Assembly (NCBI GenBank): GCA_947500035.1
Contig: CANMQP010000010.1
Span: 434,001 to 498,000, forward strand
From: an uncultured Kiloniellaceae bacterium
GTDB taxonomy: Bacteria > Pseudomonadota > Alphaproteobacteria > Kiloniellales > Kiloniellaceae
DNA length: 64,000 nt
Reading direction: 5' to 3'
In this document: in pieces, positions 51,993-61,687 of the stretch
Position numbering within the stretch: position 1 is the stretch's first letter
Layout of the letters: every line of letters starts with the position of its first letter
Translations under genes and position numbers: made by a program
Notes under the pieces: generated by a model
Database searches by the model: none
The model's input: only the letters and a program-made list of their open reading frames with translations
Told to the model about the DNA's origin: nothing

Positions 51993-54900
51993 TTAAACCG
52001 AAAAGTATTTTGCCTGCGGGTGATGAAGCACGATGGCGCTGGTCGACTGCTCAGGGTGAAGCTGGAACTCGTCGGAGAAATCGACACCGATCTGTTCGGC
52101 ATTCAGCAGACTTAGAAGATGATGCTGATCTTCCAGGTTCGGACAGGCCGGGTAGCCGAAAGAATAACGCGAGCCGCGGTATCCCTGCTGCAGCATCTTC
52201 GACATATCGCGGTCATCCTCGTGGCCGAAGCCCAGCTCGCCGCGGATCCGCTTGTGGACGTACTCGGCAAGCGCTTCCGTCAGTTCCACGCCCAGGCCAT
52301 GCAGGTAGAGATAATCCTGATAGCGGTTGTCGGCGAACCACTCACGGGCAACATCTGCAACCGTCTGGCCCATGGTCACGATCTGCATGCCGAGCACATC
52401 GTGCTCGCCCGTCGAGACGTCACGCAGGAAATCGGCGATACATAAGCCGCCCGCGCGCGCCTGACGGGGCAGAGTAAAGCGCCCGACCTCTTTGTCGTGA
52501 TCCTCGGCATCGAACAGGATCACGTCATTGCCTTCCGCATTCGCAGGCCAATAGCCGTAGACCGCCTGGGGCCGCAGTACGTCCTGCTGTTTGCAGACAT
52601 CGAGCATACGCTTGAGAACCGGCCGCAGCTCCTGCCTTGCCCAGACCATGTAGTCTTGCAGCGAACGGCCGTCCTTACGGTACCCCCACTGGAACTGGAA
52701 AAGCATGCGGTCGTTCAGGAACGGCAGCAGGGCGTCCACCGGCGCGCGGGCGATCACCCTTGGTCCCCAGAAAGGCGGCTCGGGAATCTCGACCCCGTCC
52801 GCCAGTTCCTCGCGGCGCAGGCGGGTTTCCTCCAGATCCACCGGACGTTCGTCGGCGTCGGCGGGCCGGCCCAGTTGCTTCTTGGTGTTGACCTTTCGGC
52901 CTTCGATCTTCGCTTTCCGCTCGGCGACATGGCTGTCGAAGTCGTTGGCTACGATCTTCTGCATCAGATCGAGGCCGTCGAAGGCATCGCGGGCATAAGC
53001 GACACGCCCGGAGTCGTAGGCTGCGACGCAGTCGGTTTCGACATAGTGGCGGGTCAGGGCGGCGCCGCCGAGCATGACGGGAACCTCGACCTCGTCCTTG
53101 GACAGGCGCTCGAGATTTTCGCGCATGACCACAGTCGATTTGACCAGGAGCCCACTCATGCCGACCGCATCCGCGTTGTGTTCGCGCACGGCTGCGACGA
53201 TGCTCTCGATCGGCTGTTTGATCCCCAGGTTGACGACCTTATAGCCGTTGTTCGTCAGGATGATGTCGACGAGATTCTTGCCGATGTCGTGCACGTCGCC
53301 CTTGACGGTCGCCAGGACGATGACGCCTTTCTCCTGACCTTCTTCCTTCTCCATGAAGGGCTCAAGGTAGGCGACGGCGGCTTTCATGGTCTCCGCGGAC
53401 TGCAGCACGAAGGGCAACTGCATCTTGCCGGCGCCGAAGAGCTCGCCAACGACCTTCATGCCCGCCAGCAGGTGAATGTTGATAATGTCCAACGGCGGCA
53501 TTTTGGCGAGGGCTTCATCGAGGTCCTCCGTAAGGCCCTGTTTGTCCCCGTCAACGATGCGCTCCTGAAGGCGGGTTTCCACATCCTCGGCCCGTTCCTT
53601 CTTTTCCGCTTTGGCGGCGGTCCGGCCCTCGAAAAGCGCGAGGTAGGCCTGCAGAGGATCGTAGGTCTCGCCGTTCTCCAACGTGGCGCGCCGGTCGAAG
53701 ATCAGGTCCTCGGCGATCTTGACCTCTTCCTCGGGGATTTTGTGCAGGGGCATGATCTTGGAGAGATGCACGATGGCACCGGTCAGACCGCGCTTGATGG
53801 CGTGGTCCAGATAGACCGAGTTGAGCACGTGGCGCGCCGCAGGGTTCAGACCAAAGGATATGTTGGAGAGGCCCAGCACGATCTGGCAGTCGGGGAGCTC
53901 CTGCGAAATCCGCTCAATGGCGTCCAGCGTCCAGAGACCCAGCTTGCGGTCGTCTTCGTTGCCGGTGCAGATGGTGAAGGTGAGGGGGTCGAAGATCAGG
54001 TCTTCCGATGGCAGACCGTGTTGCACGCAGGCGAAGTCGTGAAGCCGTTTTGCGATCTCGACCTTTTTCTCGACGTCTTTGGCCATCCCGTCTTCGTCGA
54101 TGGTCAGGGCAATCACCGCGGCACCGAATTTCCGGGCCAGCTTGACCCGCTTCTCGGCGGGCTCTTCGCCGTCCTCGAAGTTGATCGAATTGAGGATGCC
54201 CTTGCCGCCGTAAAGTTTCAGGGCCTGCTCCAGAACCGGCAATTCTGTGGAATCCAGCACCAGCGGCGCGGTCACCGATCCGCGCATGCGGGTCACGACC
54301 TCGTCCATCTCGGCCGCCTCGTCCCGGCCGACGAAAGCCGTGCAGACATCAAGCGCGTGAGAACCTTCCTTGACCTGTTCGACCCCCATGGCGACACAGC
54401 CTTCCCAGTCGCCTTCTTCCTGCAGCTGGCGGAACTTGCGGCTGCCGTTCGCGTTGCAACGCTCGCCGATCGAGAGGTAGGCGTTCTCTTGCCGCAGGGA
54501 AACAGGGCTGTAGAGGGAGGCGATGGAGGGGATCCAAAAGGGTTTTCGTTCAATAGGTTTGGGACGCGCGCCTAAGACGTCACTTGAGCCGGAGAGATTG
54601 CGCAGCATGGTGTCCACGGCAGTGATGTGCTCCGGCGTTGACCCACAGCAACCACCAACCATGTTCAGGCCGTCTTCGGTGATGAAGCGCTCCAGCCATT
54701 TGGCCAGTTCGTCAGGCGTCAGAGGATAATGCGTATGGCCGTCGACCAGCTCCGGCAAGCCGGCATTCGGCTGCAGGGACAGCAGGCCTTTCCAGTTCTC
54801 GGAGAGCCAACGCACATGGGCCGCCATTTCCTGCGGTCCGGTTGCGCAGTTCAAGCCCAGGATCGGGATGTCCAGGGAATCGATGATCGTTGCCGCCGCC

Positions 54901-55517
54901 GCGATGTCGGTTCCGACAAGCAAGGTGCCGGTGGTCTCGACCGTAACCTGCACCATAATCGGCAGGTCTAACCGGCCCGCTTTTTCACGCGCAAACTTCG
55001 CCGCGTTCACCGCGGCTTTAATCTGAAGGGGATCCTGACAAGTCTCGATGAGGATGCCGTCGACGTTGCCGTCGATCAGTCCGGCGCACTGAATCTGCAG
55101 TGCGGTCTCCAGTTCGTCGTAGCCAACATGACCGAGGGAGGGCAGGCGGGTTCCAGGACCCACTGAGCCCAGTACAAAACGCTCCCGGCCGTCAGGACCG
55201 AAGGTCTCGGCGGCTTCGCGCGCCAACTCACCGGCCCGGCGATTGATTTCAAAGGCGCGGTCCTGCAAATCGAACTCACCGAGCGTGAGCGGCGACCCGC
55301 CGAAGCTGTTGGTTTGCACGATATCGGACCCGGCGGCGTAATAGCCTTTGTGGATCTCGATCACCACATCCGGGCGGGAGAGGTTGAGAACCTCGGTACA
55401 GTTTTCCTTGTCCCAGTAATCGCGTTCGACGTGCAGATCCATGGCCTGCACACGGCTACCCATGGCGCCGTCGCACAGCAAAACGCGGTCTTGAAGAGCC
55501 TCGATAAAATTGCTCAT
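51993..55517 (-). CDS. metH: Cobalamin-dependent methionine synthase
   Basis: The 1174-residue protein has all four MetH modules. The homocysteine module has GLNCATGPQEM near residue 222 and GGCCGSTPEH near 289, the three zinc cysteines. The folate module has GERCNANGSRKF and later DPLTFTICTGNEDD. The cobalamin module has DVHDIGKNLVDIIL near 740-753, where the histidine binds cobalt. The C-terminal reactivation module has RYSFGYPACPNLEDQHHLL. It moves a methyl group from methyl-tetrahydrofolate to homocysteine. It starts 4 bp after the metF stop, so both enzymes of the last two steps of methionine synthesis are made together. Cobalamin must be available to the cell. Confidence 0.98.
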   Translation of the reverse strand: MSNFIEALQDRVLLCDGAMGSRVQAMDLHVERDYWDKENCTEVLNLSRPDVVIEIHKGYYAAGSDIVQTNSFGGSPLTLGEFDLQDRAFEINRRAGELAREAAETFGPDGRERFVLGSVGPGTRLPSLGHVGYDELETALQIQCAGLIDGNVDGILIETCQDPLQIKAAVNAAKFAREKAGRLDLPIMVQVTVETTGTLLVGTDIAAAATIIDSLDIPILGLNCATGPQEMAAHVRWLSENWKGLLSLQPNAGLPELVDGHTHYPLTPDELAKWLERFITEDGLNMVGGCCGSTPEHITAVDTMLRNLSGSSDVLGARPKPIERKPFWIPSIASLYSPVSLRQENAYLSIGERCNANGSRKFRQLQEEGDWEGCVAMGVEQVKEGSHALDVCTAFVGRDEAAEMDEVVTRMRGSVTAPLVLDSTELPVLEQALKLYGGKGILNSINFEDGEEPAEKRVKLARKFGAAVIALTIDEDGMAKDVEKKVEIAKRLHDFACVQHGLPSEDLIFDPLTFTICTGNEDDRKLGLWTLDAIERISQELPDCQIVLGLSNISFGLNPAARHVLNSVYLDHAIKRGLTGAIVHLSKIMPLHKIPEEEVKIAEDLIFDRRATLENGETYDPLQAYLALFEGRTAAKAEKKERAEDVETRLQERIVDGDKQGLTEDLDEALAKMPPLDIINIHLLAGMKVVGELFGAGKMQLPFVLQSAETMKAAVAYLEPFMEKEEGQEKGVIVLATVKGDVHDIGKNLVDIILTNNGYKVVNLGIKQPIESIVAAVREHNADAVGMSGLLVKSTVVMRENLERLSKDEVEVPVMLGGAALTRHYVETDCVAAYDSGRVAYARDAFDGLDLMQKIVANDFDSHVAERKAKIEGRKVNTKKQLGRPADADERPVDLEETRLRREELADGVEIPEPPFWGPRVIARAPVDALLPFLNDRMLFQFQWGYRKDGRSLQDYMVWARQELRPVLKRMLDVCKQQDVLRPQAVYGYWPANAEGNDVILFDAEDHDKEVGRFTLPRQARAGGLCIADFLRDVSTGEHDVLGMQIVTMGQTVADVAREWFADNRYQDYLYLHGLGVELTEALAEYVHKRIRGELGFGHEDDRDMSKMLQQGYRGSRYSFGYPACPNLEDQHHLLSLLNAEQIGVDFSDEFQLHPEQSTSAIVLHHPQAKYFSV

Positions 55518-55521
55518 AGGA

Positions 55522-56487
55522 TTACAGCCGTGCCTCGTCTTGGGTGTTCTTTTTCGCTTTGGTCACCCGATCAAGCCCGGGGGTGCGCAGCATCCGGCAA
55601 ATGGCTGCCGTCAATTCGTAGCGGTTCAGGGTATAGAAATGGAACTCCCCGACGCCCCGGGTCTGCAGGTAACGGCACTGCTCCACAGCCGTCGCGGCGG
55701 CGACAAAGCCCCGCGCGACCGGTTCGTCGTTAAGATCATTGAAGAGCGCGGCGAGCCAATCGGGGACCTTGGCGCCGCAAATCTGCGCAAATTCAACGGT
55801 CCGCTCGAAGTTCGTTATCGGCAGAATACCCGGAATGATCGGCTGCGAGATTCCTGCGGCCCGCGCCCGGTCCAGAAACCGCAGATAGTCCTCGGGATTG
55901 AAGAAGAACTGCGTGATGGCCTGATGAGCGCCTGCGTCGAGCTTGCGCTTCAGATTGTCCAGATCCGCGGAGGCTGAAGCTGCTTGAGGATGCACTTCCG
56001 GATAGGCTGCGACGGAGACTTTGAAGTTCGCGACACGTTTCAATCCGGCAACAAGGTCCGATGCGTAGGCGTAGCCGTCCGGATGTGGATGATAGCGGCC
56101 ATCTGTCTTGGGCGGGTCGCCGCGTAAGGCCACGATGTGCCGGATCCCGGCTTCCCAATAGGCCCGTGCTACATCGTCGATTTCGCCCCGGCTCGCGCCG
56201 ACACAGGTCAGATGCGCGGCAGGTTCCAGATCGGTTTTGCTACGGATGCGCTTCACGGTTTCCAGAGTCTGCGCCTGCGTGCCGCCGCCCGCGCCATAGG
56301 TCACCGAAACGAAGCAGGGTGCCAATGGGCGCAGGTGCTCAATCGTGCTCCAGAGCTTTTGCTCCATCGCCGGCGTTTTGGGCGGAAAGAACTCGAAGGA
56401 GACTTTGGCGATCTTGTCGGCGGGCGCAAAGATGATGCGCTCATCGGCGCTCGTTGATGAATTCGGCGGCTGGGTCGAAGCGCTCAT
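55522..56487 (-). CDS. metF: Methylenetetrahydrofolate reductase
   Basis: The 321-residue protein is a bacterial MTHFR, an FAD-containing TIM barrel that makes 5-methyl-tetrahydrofolate for MetH. It has VSFEFFPPKTPAMEQKLWS, PCFVSVTYGAGGGTQAQTLE, AAHLTCVGASRGEIDDVARA, GIRHIVALRGDPPK and QFFFNPEDYLRFLDRARAAG, all family hallmarks, with the catalytic glutamate in FEFFPP. The first 25 residues are extra relative to E. coli MetF. It is the middle gene of sahR-metF-metH. Confidence 0.97.
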   Translation of the reverse strand: MSASTQPPNSSTSADERIIFAPADKIAKVSFEFFPPKTPAMEQKLWSTIEHLRPLAPCFVSVTYGAGGGTQAQTLETVKRIRSKTDLEPAAHLTCVGASRGEIDDVARAYWEAGIRHIVALRGDPPKTDGRYHPHPDGYAYASDLVAGLKRVANFKVSVAAYPEVHPQAASASADLDNLKRKLDAGAHQAITQFFFNPEDYLRFLDRARAAGISQPIIPGILPITNFERTVEFAQICGAKVPDWLAALFNDLNDEPVARGFVAAATAVEQCRYLQTRGVGEFHFYTLNRYELTAAICRMLRTPGLDRVTKAKKNTQDEARL

Positions 56488-56560
56488 GGATCCAGGGTCC
56501 TTGTGTGTAACGATACGAGTTGTCGTGCGTCTTTCGGACAGCGGGCCTGCCGCCGTCCAA

Positions 56561-57505
56561 TTAGTGAAGTTGGTCTTCTGCAGGGCGTTCCGCCGTCCAG
56601 ATCCCCACAGTCAAGGGGTCACCGGGAAGTTCGACGTGCTGGCTCGAGATCAGTCCGGCGTCTGCACACCAGGTCTTGATGTCTTCATCTTTGAAGCCTA
56701 GCCAGCGGTGGGAGTGTTGTTCTCGTAGGTAATCCAGATCGTGGGCCTGGAAATCCACGAGGATAAGCTTGCCGCCCGGACGCAGCGCGCGGGCAGCTTC
56801 GGCCAGCACCTCGGTCGGCGTTTCGGCGAAATGCAGAACCTGATGCAGGGTCACGGCATCGAAGCTGCCGCCCTGTACCGGCAACTGGTACATATCGCCT
56901 TGCTTGACGGTGCAGTTGCGCAGGGCGGCCTGCTCGATGTTGGCGCGTGCCACCATCAGCATTTCGCGCGAGAGGTCGACGCCGACCGCTTTGGTTACCC
57001 GAGGCGCAAACAGTTCCATCACGCGGCCTGTGCCGGTCCCCACGTCGAGCAGATCGCCGATCTGATCGCCCGGCAGCATTTCCAGAAGCTTTTGCTCGAC
57101 CTCCTGCTCGTCGACATAGAGAGAGCGGATCCGGTCCCATTGCTCGGCGTTGCGGCGAAAGTAGTCGGATGCCCGCTCGCTGCGCGCCCGGCGGATGCGT
57201 TCCAGGCGCTCAAGATCACGGGTGAGGGTGGGATCGTTCGATGGAATGGCATCTACCAGCGTCCGGGCGAGCTCCGCCCCGGTGCCGTGGGTGGTTAGCC
57301 TGAAGTAGACCCAGCTTCCCTCGCGCGAACGGTCCATTAGACCGCCGTCGCACAGAAGCTTGAGATGGCGTGAGACCCGGGGCTGGCTCTGCCCGAGAAT
57401 CGACGTCAGGTCCGACACCGTCAGATCGCTGTGCGCGCAAAGCGCGAGCAGGCGCAGCCGGGTGGCTTCGCCAGCGGCTTTGAGAGCGGAGAGAAGCGTA
57501 TCCAT
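56561..57505 (-). CDS. sahR: ArsR-type regulator fused to SAM-dependent methyltransferase domain (SahR-like)
   Basis: The 314-residue protein begins with an ArsR winged helix (about residues 1-80: ALKAAGEATRLRLLALCAHS, ILGQSQPRVSRHLKLLCDGG, SWVYFRLT). It continues with a class I methyltransferase fold (IGDLLDVGTGTGRVMELFA, AVGVDLSREMLMVARANI, FDAVTLHQVLHFAETPTEVL). This fusion matches the alphaproteobacterial form of SahR, a regulator that senses S-adenosylhomocysteine and controls methionine-cycle genes. Here the domain probably binds SAH and does not methylate. It heads the operon with metF (73 bp on) and metH, and a perfect 16-bp palindrome lies upstream. Naming as sahR is inferred from architecture and context. 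Confidence 0.9.
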   Translation of the reverse strand: MDTLLSALKAAGEATRLRLLALCAHSDLTVSDLTSILGQSQPRVSRHLKLLCDGGLMDRSREGSWVYFRLTTHGTGAELARTLVDAIPSNDPTLTRDLERLERIRRARSERASDYFRRNAEQWDRIRSLYVDEQEVEQKLLEMLPGDQIGDLLDVGTGTGRVMELFAPRVTKAVGVDLSREMLMVARANIEQAALRNCTVKQGDMYQLPVQGGSFDAVTLHQVLHFAETPTEVLAEAARALRPGGKLILVDFQAHDLDYLREQHSHRWLGFKDEDIKTWCADAGLISSQHVELPGDPLTVGIWTAERPAEDQLH

Positions 57506-57551
57506 ATCGGCGATCTTCGCTGCAAGGGGTTAATATTGTGATAATGTAGAT

Positions 57552-57567
57552 ATAAAGATATCTTTAT
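57552..57567. promoter_or_regulatory. Perfect 16-bp palindrome, candidate SahR operator
   Basis: ATAAAGATATCTTTAT lies about 46 bp upstream of the sahR start, and its flanks (GAT on the left, GTC on the right) nearly continue the symmetry. The position fits autoregulation of the sahR-metF-metH operon. Binding is inferred. Confidence 0.75.
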
Positions 57568-57942
57568 GTCAATGATCAAAATATGAAAATTTTGGTGCAG
57601 GACTGAAGATCAAGAGGCAAAAAGTATGAGCTTTCTCAGCGAGGTAACGGACAAGAGCCTTTACCTGTGATTATCCCTGTGGCCGGGCTGGTATGATTCG
57701 GGGGGTGGGGGAAGTCACTGATCGCGATGCGAATCGTCGCTGAGGAGTTCCTGACGGGGGAGCGCGAGAGAACGCTGATTTGGAGAGTGGGCCGGCGGGC
57801 TGGTGGTTCTGAGGGCGCCAGGGTGTCGTGGGCGGGGCCGGCGAAAGCGTCAGGTCACCATCGTCAGTTAGTCCATAACGTATTAAACCGCGCGGTGAAT
57901 ACGGCGGCTCAAGTCTAAGACTCTACTGGATTTTCGACATAT
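57568..57942. other. Non-coding gap between sahR and the tRNA gene
   Basis: About 375 bp with no convincing gene. A 63-codon plus-strand frame at 57727 is arginine- and glycine-rich and looks like chance. There is a G-run region at 57697-57712. No integrase or direct repeat of the tRNA end was noticed. Confidence 0.45.
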
Positions 57943-58019
57943 TGGTCGGGGAGAGAGGATTCGAACCTCCGGCCCCTACGTCCCGAACGTAGTGCTCTAC
58001 CAGGCTGAGCTACTCCCCG
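57943..58019 (-). tRNA. tRNA-Pro (anticodon CGG)
   Basis: The 77-nt minus-strand gene folds as a cloverleaf. The acceptor arms CGGGGAG and CTCCCCG are perfect, followed by A and an encoded CCA. The D arm is AGCTCAGCCTGGTAGAGC. The anticodon arm has CTACG and CGTAG-like arms around TTCGGGA, giving anticodon CGG, which reads proline codon CCG. The T arm contains GGTTCGAATCC. It is transcribed away from the TRAP operon. Confidence 0.97.
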
Positions 58020-58404
58020 GAGCCGCGGCGGTTATAGCTTGCCGCATTTCATTTGGCAACGCTGCAATTCAGAGTTCTCCGTAGGATTCGAGCCTCGGAT
58101 CGCAAAGACTTCGAGCGCGTGGCGCCATGAGCCGTGCGGCTTTCTATGTGTATGATTCCGAAAAGGAAGATCGCCGAAAACAGGACGGGATTTCAATTGT
58201 TAATGGGCTTTGCTTTCCAACTGCCATGAAGTGGGGAACTGTTTTGAGCTTGTGCTGCGCCATCGCAGTAAGATAGCGTTTGCGCCAACGAAAAAGAGTA
58301 TCGGTCAAATGATACAGCCGACTGGTGATGACGGACCACATAAAAGTCCGCACGCCATTGTATTGGGGGCGGCCAAAAAAAATGAAAATAGGGAGTGAAT
58401 AATC
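58020..58404. other. Non-coding gap upstream of the TRAP operon
   Basis: About 385 bp with no supported ORF. It should hold the tRNA promoter at its left and the TRAP operon promoter at its right. GGGAGTG lies just before the dctP ATG as a ribosome site. Confidence 0.5.
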
Positions 58405-59469
58405 ATGCATGTTCGAAATCTACTTACCACCACTGCGTCCGTTTTGGCGCTTGGGGGATTTCTTGTTGCCGCTTCGGTGACCTCTGCGGCAGCTGCCGAC
58501 AAACGCGTCAATTGGAAAATGGGCAGTGCGTTCGGCAGTAAACTGACCCAGCTCGGCACCCTGGGTGTCAGCCTTTCGGAGAAGGTCCAAAGAATCTCAG
58601 GTGGTAATATCCGCCTGAAATTCTTTGAGCCCAATGCTCTTGTCCCGCCACTTGAAATGTTTGATGCCATCTCCGCCGGTTCTTTGGATGCGGCCTGGTC
58701 GACGTCGGGCTATTGGGTTGGCAAGAACGAAGCCTTCGCGATGTTCTCCGCCGTGCCTTTCGGGCCGAGTGCAGGTGAATACGGTGCCTGGATCTATTAC
58801 GGCGGCGGCAAAGAGCTGATGGACGAACTCTATGCGCCGCATGGGATCAAGTCGATCACCTGTGGTGTGATTGCCCCCGAAGCCTCGGGCTGGTTCCGCA
58901 AGGAGATTAAGAGCACGGAAGATCTCAAGGGCCTGAAGATGCGGTTCTTTGGTCTTGGCGCAAAAGTAATGGAGAAAATGGGGGTATCCACCCAGCTTCT
59001 CGCCGGTGGTGATATCTTCCCGGCACTCGAGCGTGGCTCGATCGACGCGACCGAATTCTCCATGCCGGCAATCGATCTTAACCTCGGCTTTTACCAGGTT
59101 GCCAAGCACTACTACTTCCCGGGTTGGCATCAGCAGTCCACGCTGTTTGAGCTGATGATGAACCGCGAAAAGTGGGATGCCCTGTCGGATTTGCAAAAAG
59201 CACAAATCGAGATGGCCTGTGGCGACAACTTCCGCGAAGGTATGCTTGAAGGCGAAGCGATCCAGTTTGAAGCGCTTCAGGAGCTGCAGAGCAAAGGCGT
59301 GACCATCCATCGTTGGGACCCCGCCGTTTTGGACGAACTTCGCGCGGCCTGGAACGAGGTGGCGAACGATCTCTCGGCCAGCAATCCTGATTTCAAGAAA
59401 GTCTGGGCCTCTTTGTCCGAGTTCCGTGAGAACTACAAGATCTGGAAAGATCTCGGCTACTTAAACTAG
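58405..59469 (+). CDS. TRAP transporter periplasmic binding protein (DctP family, TakP-like)
   Basis: The 354-residue protein has a signal peptide (VLALGGFLVAASVTSAAAAD) and the DctP/DctP7 fold: WKMGSAFGSKLTQLGTLGVS, FEPNALVPPLEMFDAISAGS, FGPSAGEYGAWIYYGGGKEL, GWFRKEIKSTEDLKGLKMRF and ALERGSIDATEFSMPAIDLN. The YYGGG and GWFRKEI wording is close to TakP-type proteins that bind 2-oxoacids, often through a metal ion, as dimers. It captures the substrate in the periplasm for the DctQM permease encoded next. The actual ligand is not known. Confidence 0.93.
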   Translation: MHVRNLLTTTASVLALGGFLVAASVTSAAAADKRVNWKMGSAFGSKLTQLGTLGVSLSEKVQRISGGNIRLKFFEPNALVPPLEMFDAISAGSLDAAWSTSGYWVGKNEAFAMFSAVPFGPSAGEYGAWIYYGGGKELMDELYAPHGIKSITCGVIAPEASGWFRKEIKSTEDLKGLKMRFFGLGAKVMEKMGVSTQLLAGGDIFPALERGSIDATEFSMPAIDLNLGFYQVAKHYYFPGWHQQSTLFELMMNREKWDALSDLQKAQIEMACGDNFREGMLEGEAIQFEALQELQSKGVTIHRWDPAVLDELRAAWNEVANDLSASNPDFKKVWASLSEFRENYKIWKDLGYLN

Positions 59470-59686
59470 AGCCGAGCCGCTTTTCCGAAGAGCGAAATGC
59501 CGGAGATGCAGACCCGCGTCTCCGGCGTGTTCTTCCAGCCTGGAGAGACAGGACGCTCTGAAAAAGCGGATTCGATTGGGGGCAGATTTTGGTAGTGCGG
59601 CAGATCAAATGCCGTGAGACCGGCACACGAGTTTCATCTGATGCGTGAAGTGCGTGAAGCCGTTTCCGAGGGGAGCGTTACGCCGA

Positions 59687-60307
59687 ATGGAACAGCTGGT
59701 TAAAATCAGCGATTTTCTCGACAAAGTCATTACGAAGATAGCGAAGTTTGCGGCCTGGGCGGGCGTCGCCTTGATCCTTGTCACTATTTTTGACGTCGTG
59801 ACACGCCGGTTCTTTGTCTTGGGTTCGACCAAGTTGCAGGAGCTTGAGTGGCACTTTCACACCATTCTCTTCGCCTTCTGCCTTGGTTTTGCCTACCTCA
59901 AGGACTCTCACGTCCGCATCGACATCGTGCGGGAACGCTTAAGCGAGCGAACCCAATGGTGGATTGAGCTCTTTGGGTGTCTCTTCTTCCTGCTGCCCTA
60001 CTGTGCGCTGGTGACTTACTTTGCGTACGACTTTACGGTGCGCTCGTTCCAGATCGGCGAGATCTCCGCCTCCGCGACCGGTTTGAGCCATCGTTGGATC
60101 ATCAAGAGCGCCATTCCCATCGGCTTCGCGCTGCTGGGGCTCAGCGGCATCGTGATTACCCTCAGAAAAGTCGTTGAGCTCTTCGGACCGCCTGACCTGC
60201 GGGAAAAGGTGCATGACACCGAAGAGCAAGAGGTCGAACACTTGGACGACATGACTGACATTCCACGGCCGGCCGGGCCGGCGGGCACAGCCGGATCGGG
60301 CGGGTAA
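59687..60307 (+). CDS. TRAP transporter small permease (DctQ family)
   Basis: From the ATG at 59687 the product is 206 residues with four membrane helices, the first at AAWAGVALILVTIFDVVTRR and the second at LEWHFHTILFAFCLGFAYLK, where ELEWH and the following HVRIDIV are typical DctQ features. A charged and Pro/Gly-rich tail (RPAGPAGTAGSGG) ends the protein and is not usual. It forms the small membrane subunit that holds DctM to the binding protein. It starts 217 bp after dctP, a longer gap than normal, and ends 6 bp before dctM. A GTG at 59645 would be a longer start. Confidence 0.9.
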   Translation: MEQLVKISDFLDKVITKIAKFAAWAGVALILVTIFDVVTRRFFVLGSTKLQELEWHFHTILFAFCLGFAYLKDSHVRIDIVRERLSERTQWWIELFGCLFFLLPYCALVTYFAYDFTVRSFQIGEISASATGLSHRWIIKSAIPIGFALLGLSGIVITLRKVVELFGPPDLREKVHDTEEQEVEHLDDMTDIPRPAGPAGTAGSGG

Positions 60308-60313
60308 GCGGTC

Positions 60314-61687
60314 ATGGAATACTTTTATTTTGAAGACTATCTGCCCCTGTTCATGTTTGTGGCTTTGGCTTGTCTGCTGTTTCTCGGTTACCCGGTGGCC
60401 TTCACCCTGGGCGGGATCGGTCTGGCGTTCGGTCTCATCGGGATGTACTGGGAAGTTTTTGAGTTCATCAACTACTTCAATATCGTACCGCGAATCTGGG
60501 GTGGGATTGCCGAAAACCTCATTCTGACGGCCGTACCCATGTTCATCTTCATGGGCACAATGTTGGAGCGCAGTGGCGTTGCCGCAGATCTCTTGCATTG
60601 TCTCCAGGTCTTGCTGCGACGGGTCCCGGGCGGCCTAGCTCTTTCAGTGACTCTGATGGGCACGATTATGGCCGCGACAACCGGTATAATCGGCGCGTCC
60701 GTGGTGATGATGACCCTGCTCGCGCTCGGGGTCATGTTGGATCAGAAATACGACAAGGCCTTGGCGACGGGAACGATTGCGGCATCCGGCACGCTGGGAA
60801 TTCTAATTCCCCCCTCGATCATGCTGGTCATTATGGCAGACCTTCTCGCAAGGTCCGTTGGCAATCTATTTGTGGCCGCGATCGTGCCTGGTTTCATGTT
60901 GGCCGGGATGTACGTGCTTTACATCCTCGTGCGTTGCGGCCTGAAACCTTCCCTGGCGCCGCCTCTGTCCCATGATCAGGGACCGGAATCGGCCAGCGGT
61001 CTCGCCTTTATGGTCGTGCGCTCCTTTATTCCGCCGCTGTTCCTGGTGTTTCTGGTTCTGGGATCCATCGTTTTCGGCTGGGCCACGCCGACGGAGGCGG
61101 CGGGTGTCGGGGCAGGCGGCGCCGTCTTCCTTGCCTTGCTGAACCGAAAGTTGAATTTTGGAGTCCTTAAAGACGTCGTCGAACGTTCTGCCCTGACAGG
61201 AGGGATGATCTTCGGGATTTTCCTGGGCGCGACCTGTTTTTCCTACGTCTTCCGGCAGCTTGGTGGAGACCACCTGGTCGTCTCGCTGGTTGATAGCCTG
61301 GGACTGGGTTCCTGGGGGCTCCTGCTGCTTTTGATGGCGCTTACTTTCTTCCTGGGGTTCTTCTTCGACTGGATCGAAATCACCCTGATCGTATTGCCGG
61401 TTTTCTCACCCATCATCGCGGCGCTCGAATTCGGCGATCATGTCGACAAGTTCGAGGTGGTTTACTGGTTCGCCATCTTACTCGCGGTCAATCTGCAAAC
61501 CTCGTTCCTGACGCCACCCTTCGGTTTTGCCCTGTTCTACATGAAAGGGGTCGCGCCTCCGAGCATCAAAATTCAGAATATCTACCGCGGTATTATCCCC
61601 TTCGTGATGATTCAATTGTTAGGTCTGGGGCTGGTGATGGCCTTTCCCGATCTTGCGCTCTGGCTGCCGAGGGTCATGTTGAATTGA
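60314..61687 (+). CDS. TRAP transporter large permease (DctM family)
   Basis: The 457-residue protein has about 12 membrane helices and belongs to the DctM family: YPVAFTLGGIGLAFGLIGMY, AVPMFIFMGTMLERSGVAAD, IMAATTGIIGASVVMMTLLA, SGTLGILIPPSIMLVIMADL, GFFFDWIEITLIVLPVFSPI. It is the sodium-coupled pore of the importer. LLTA..PMFIFMG and GILIPPS are the clearest family marks. It closes the dctPQM operon and is followed by a terminator-like hairpin shared with the convergent DUF2336 gene. Confidence 0.94.
   Translation: MEYFYFEDYLPLFMFVALACLLFLGYPVAFTLGGIGLAFGLIGMYWEVFEFINYFNIVPRIWGGIAENLILTAVPMFIFMGTMLERSGVAADLLHCLQVLLRRVPGGLALSVTLMGTIMAATTGIIGASVVMMTLLALGVMLDQKYDKALATGTIAASGTLGILIPPSIMLVIMADLLARSVGNLFVAAIVPGFMLAGMYVLYILVRCGLKPSLAPPLSHDQGPESASGLAFMVVRSFIPPLFLVFLVLGSIVFGWATPTEAAGVGAGGAVFLALLNRKLNFGVLKDVVERSALTGGMIFGIFLGATCFSYVFRQLGGDHLVVSLVDSLGLGSWGLLLLLMALTFFLGFFFDWIEITLIVLPVFSPIIAALEFGDHVDKFEVVYWFAILLAVNLQTSFLTPPFGFALFYMKGVAPPSIKIQNIYRGIIPFVMIQLLGLGLVMAFPDLALWLPRVMLN

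Noticed and set aside
52497-54575. A 692-codon plus-strand open frame opposite metH
   Set aside because: It lies fully antisense to a clear MetH and has no motif or ribosome site. Long antisense frames are common in GC-rich codon-biased genes.
55517-56560. A possible SAM-II riboswitch before metF
   Set aside because: The gap before metF is only 73 bp and I see no pseudoknot-like pattern. Control is better explained by the SahR operator upstream.
57943-58404. tRNA-Pro as an island attachment site
   Set aside because: No integrase, no repeat of the tRNA 3' end and no cargo genes are visible on either side within the window.
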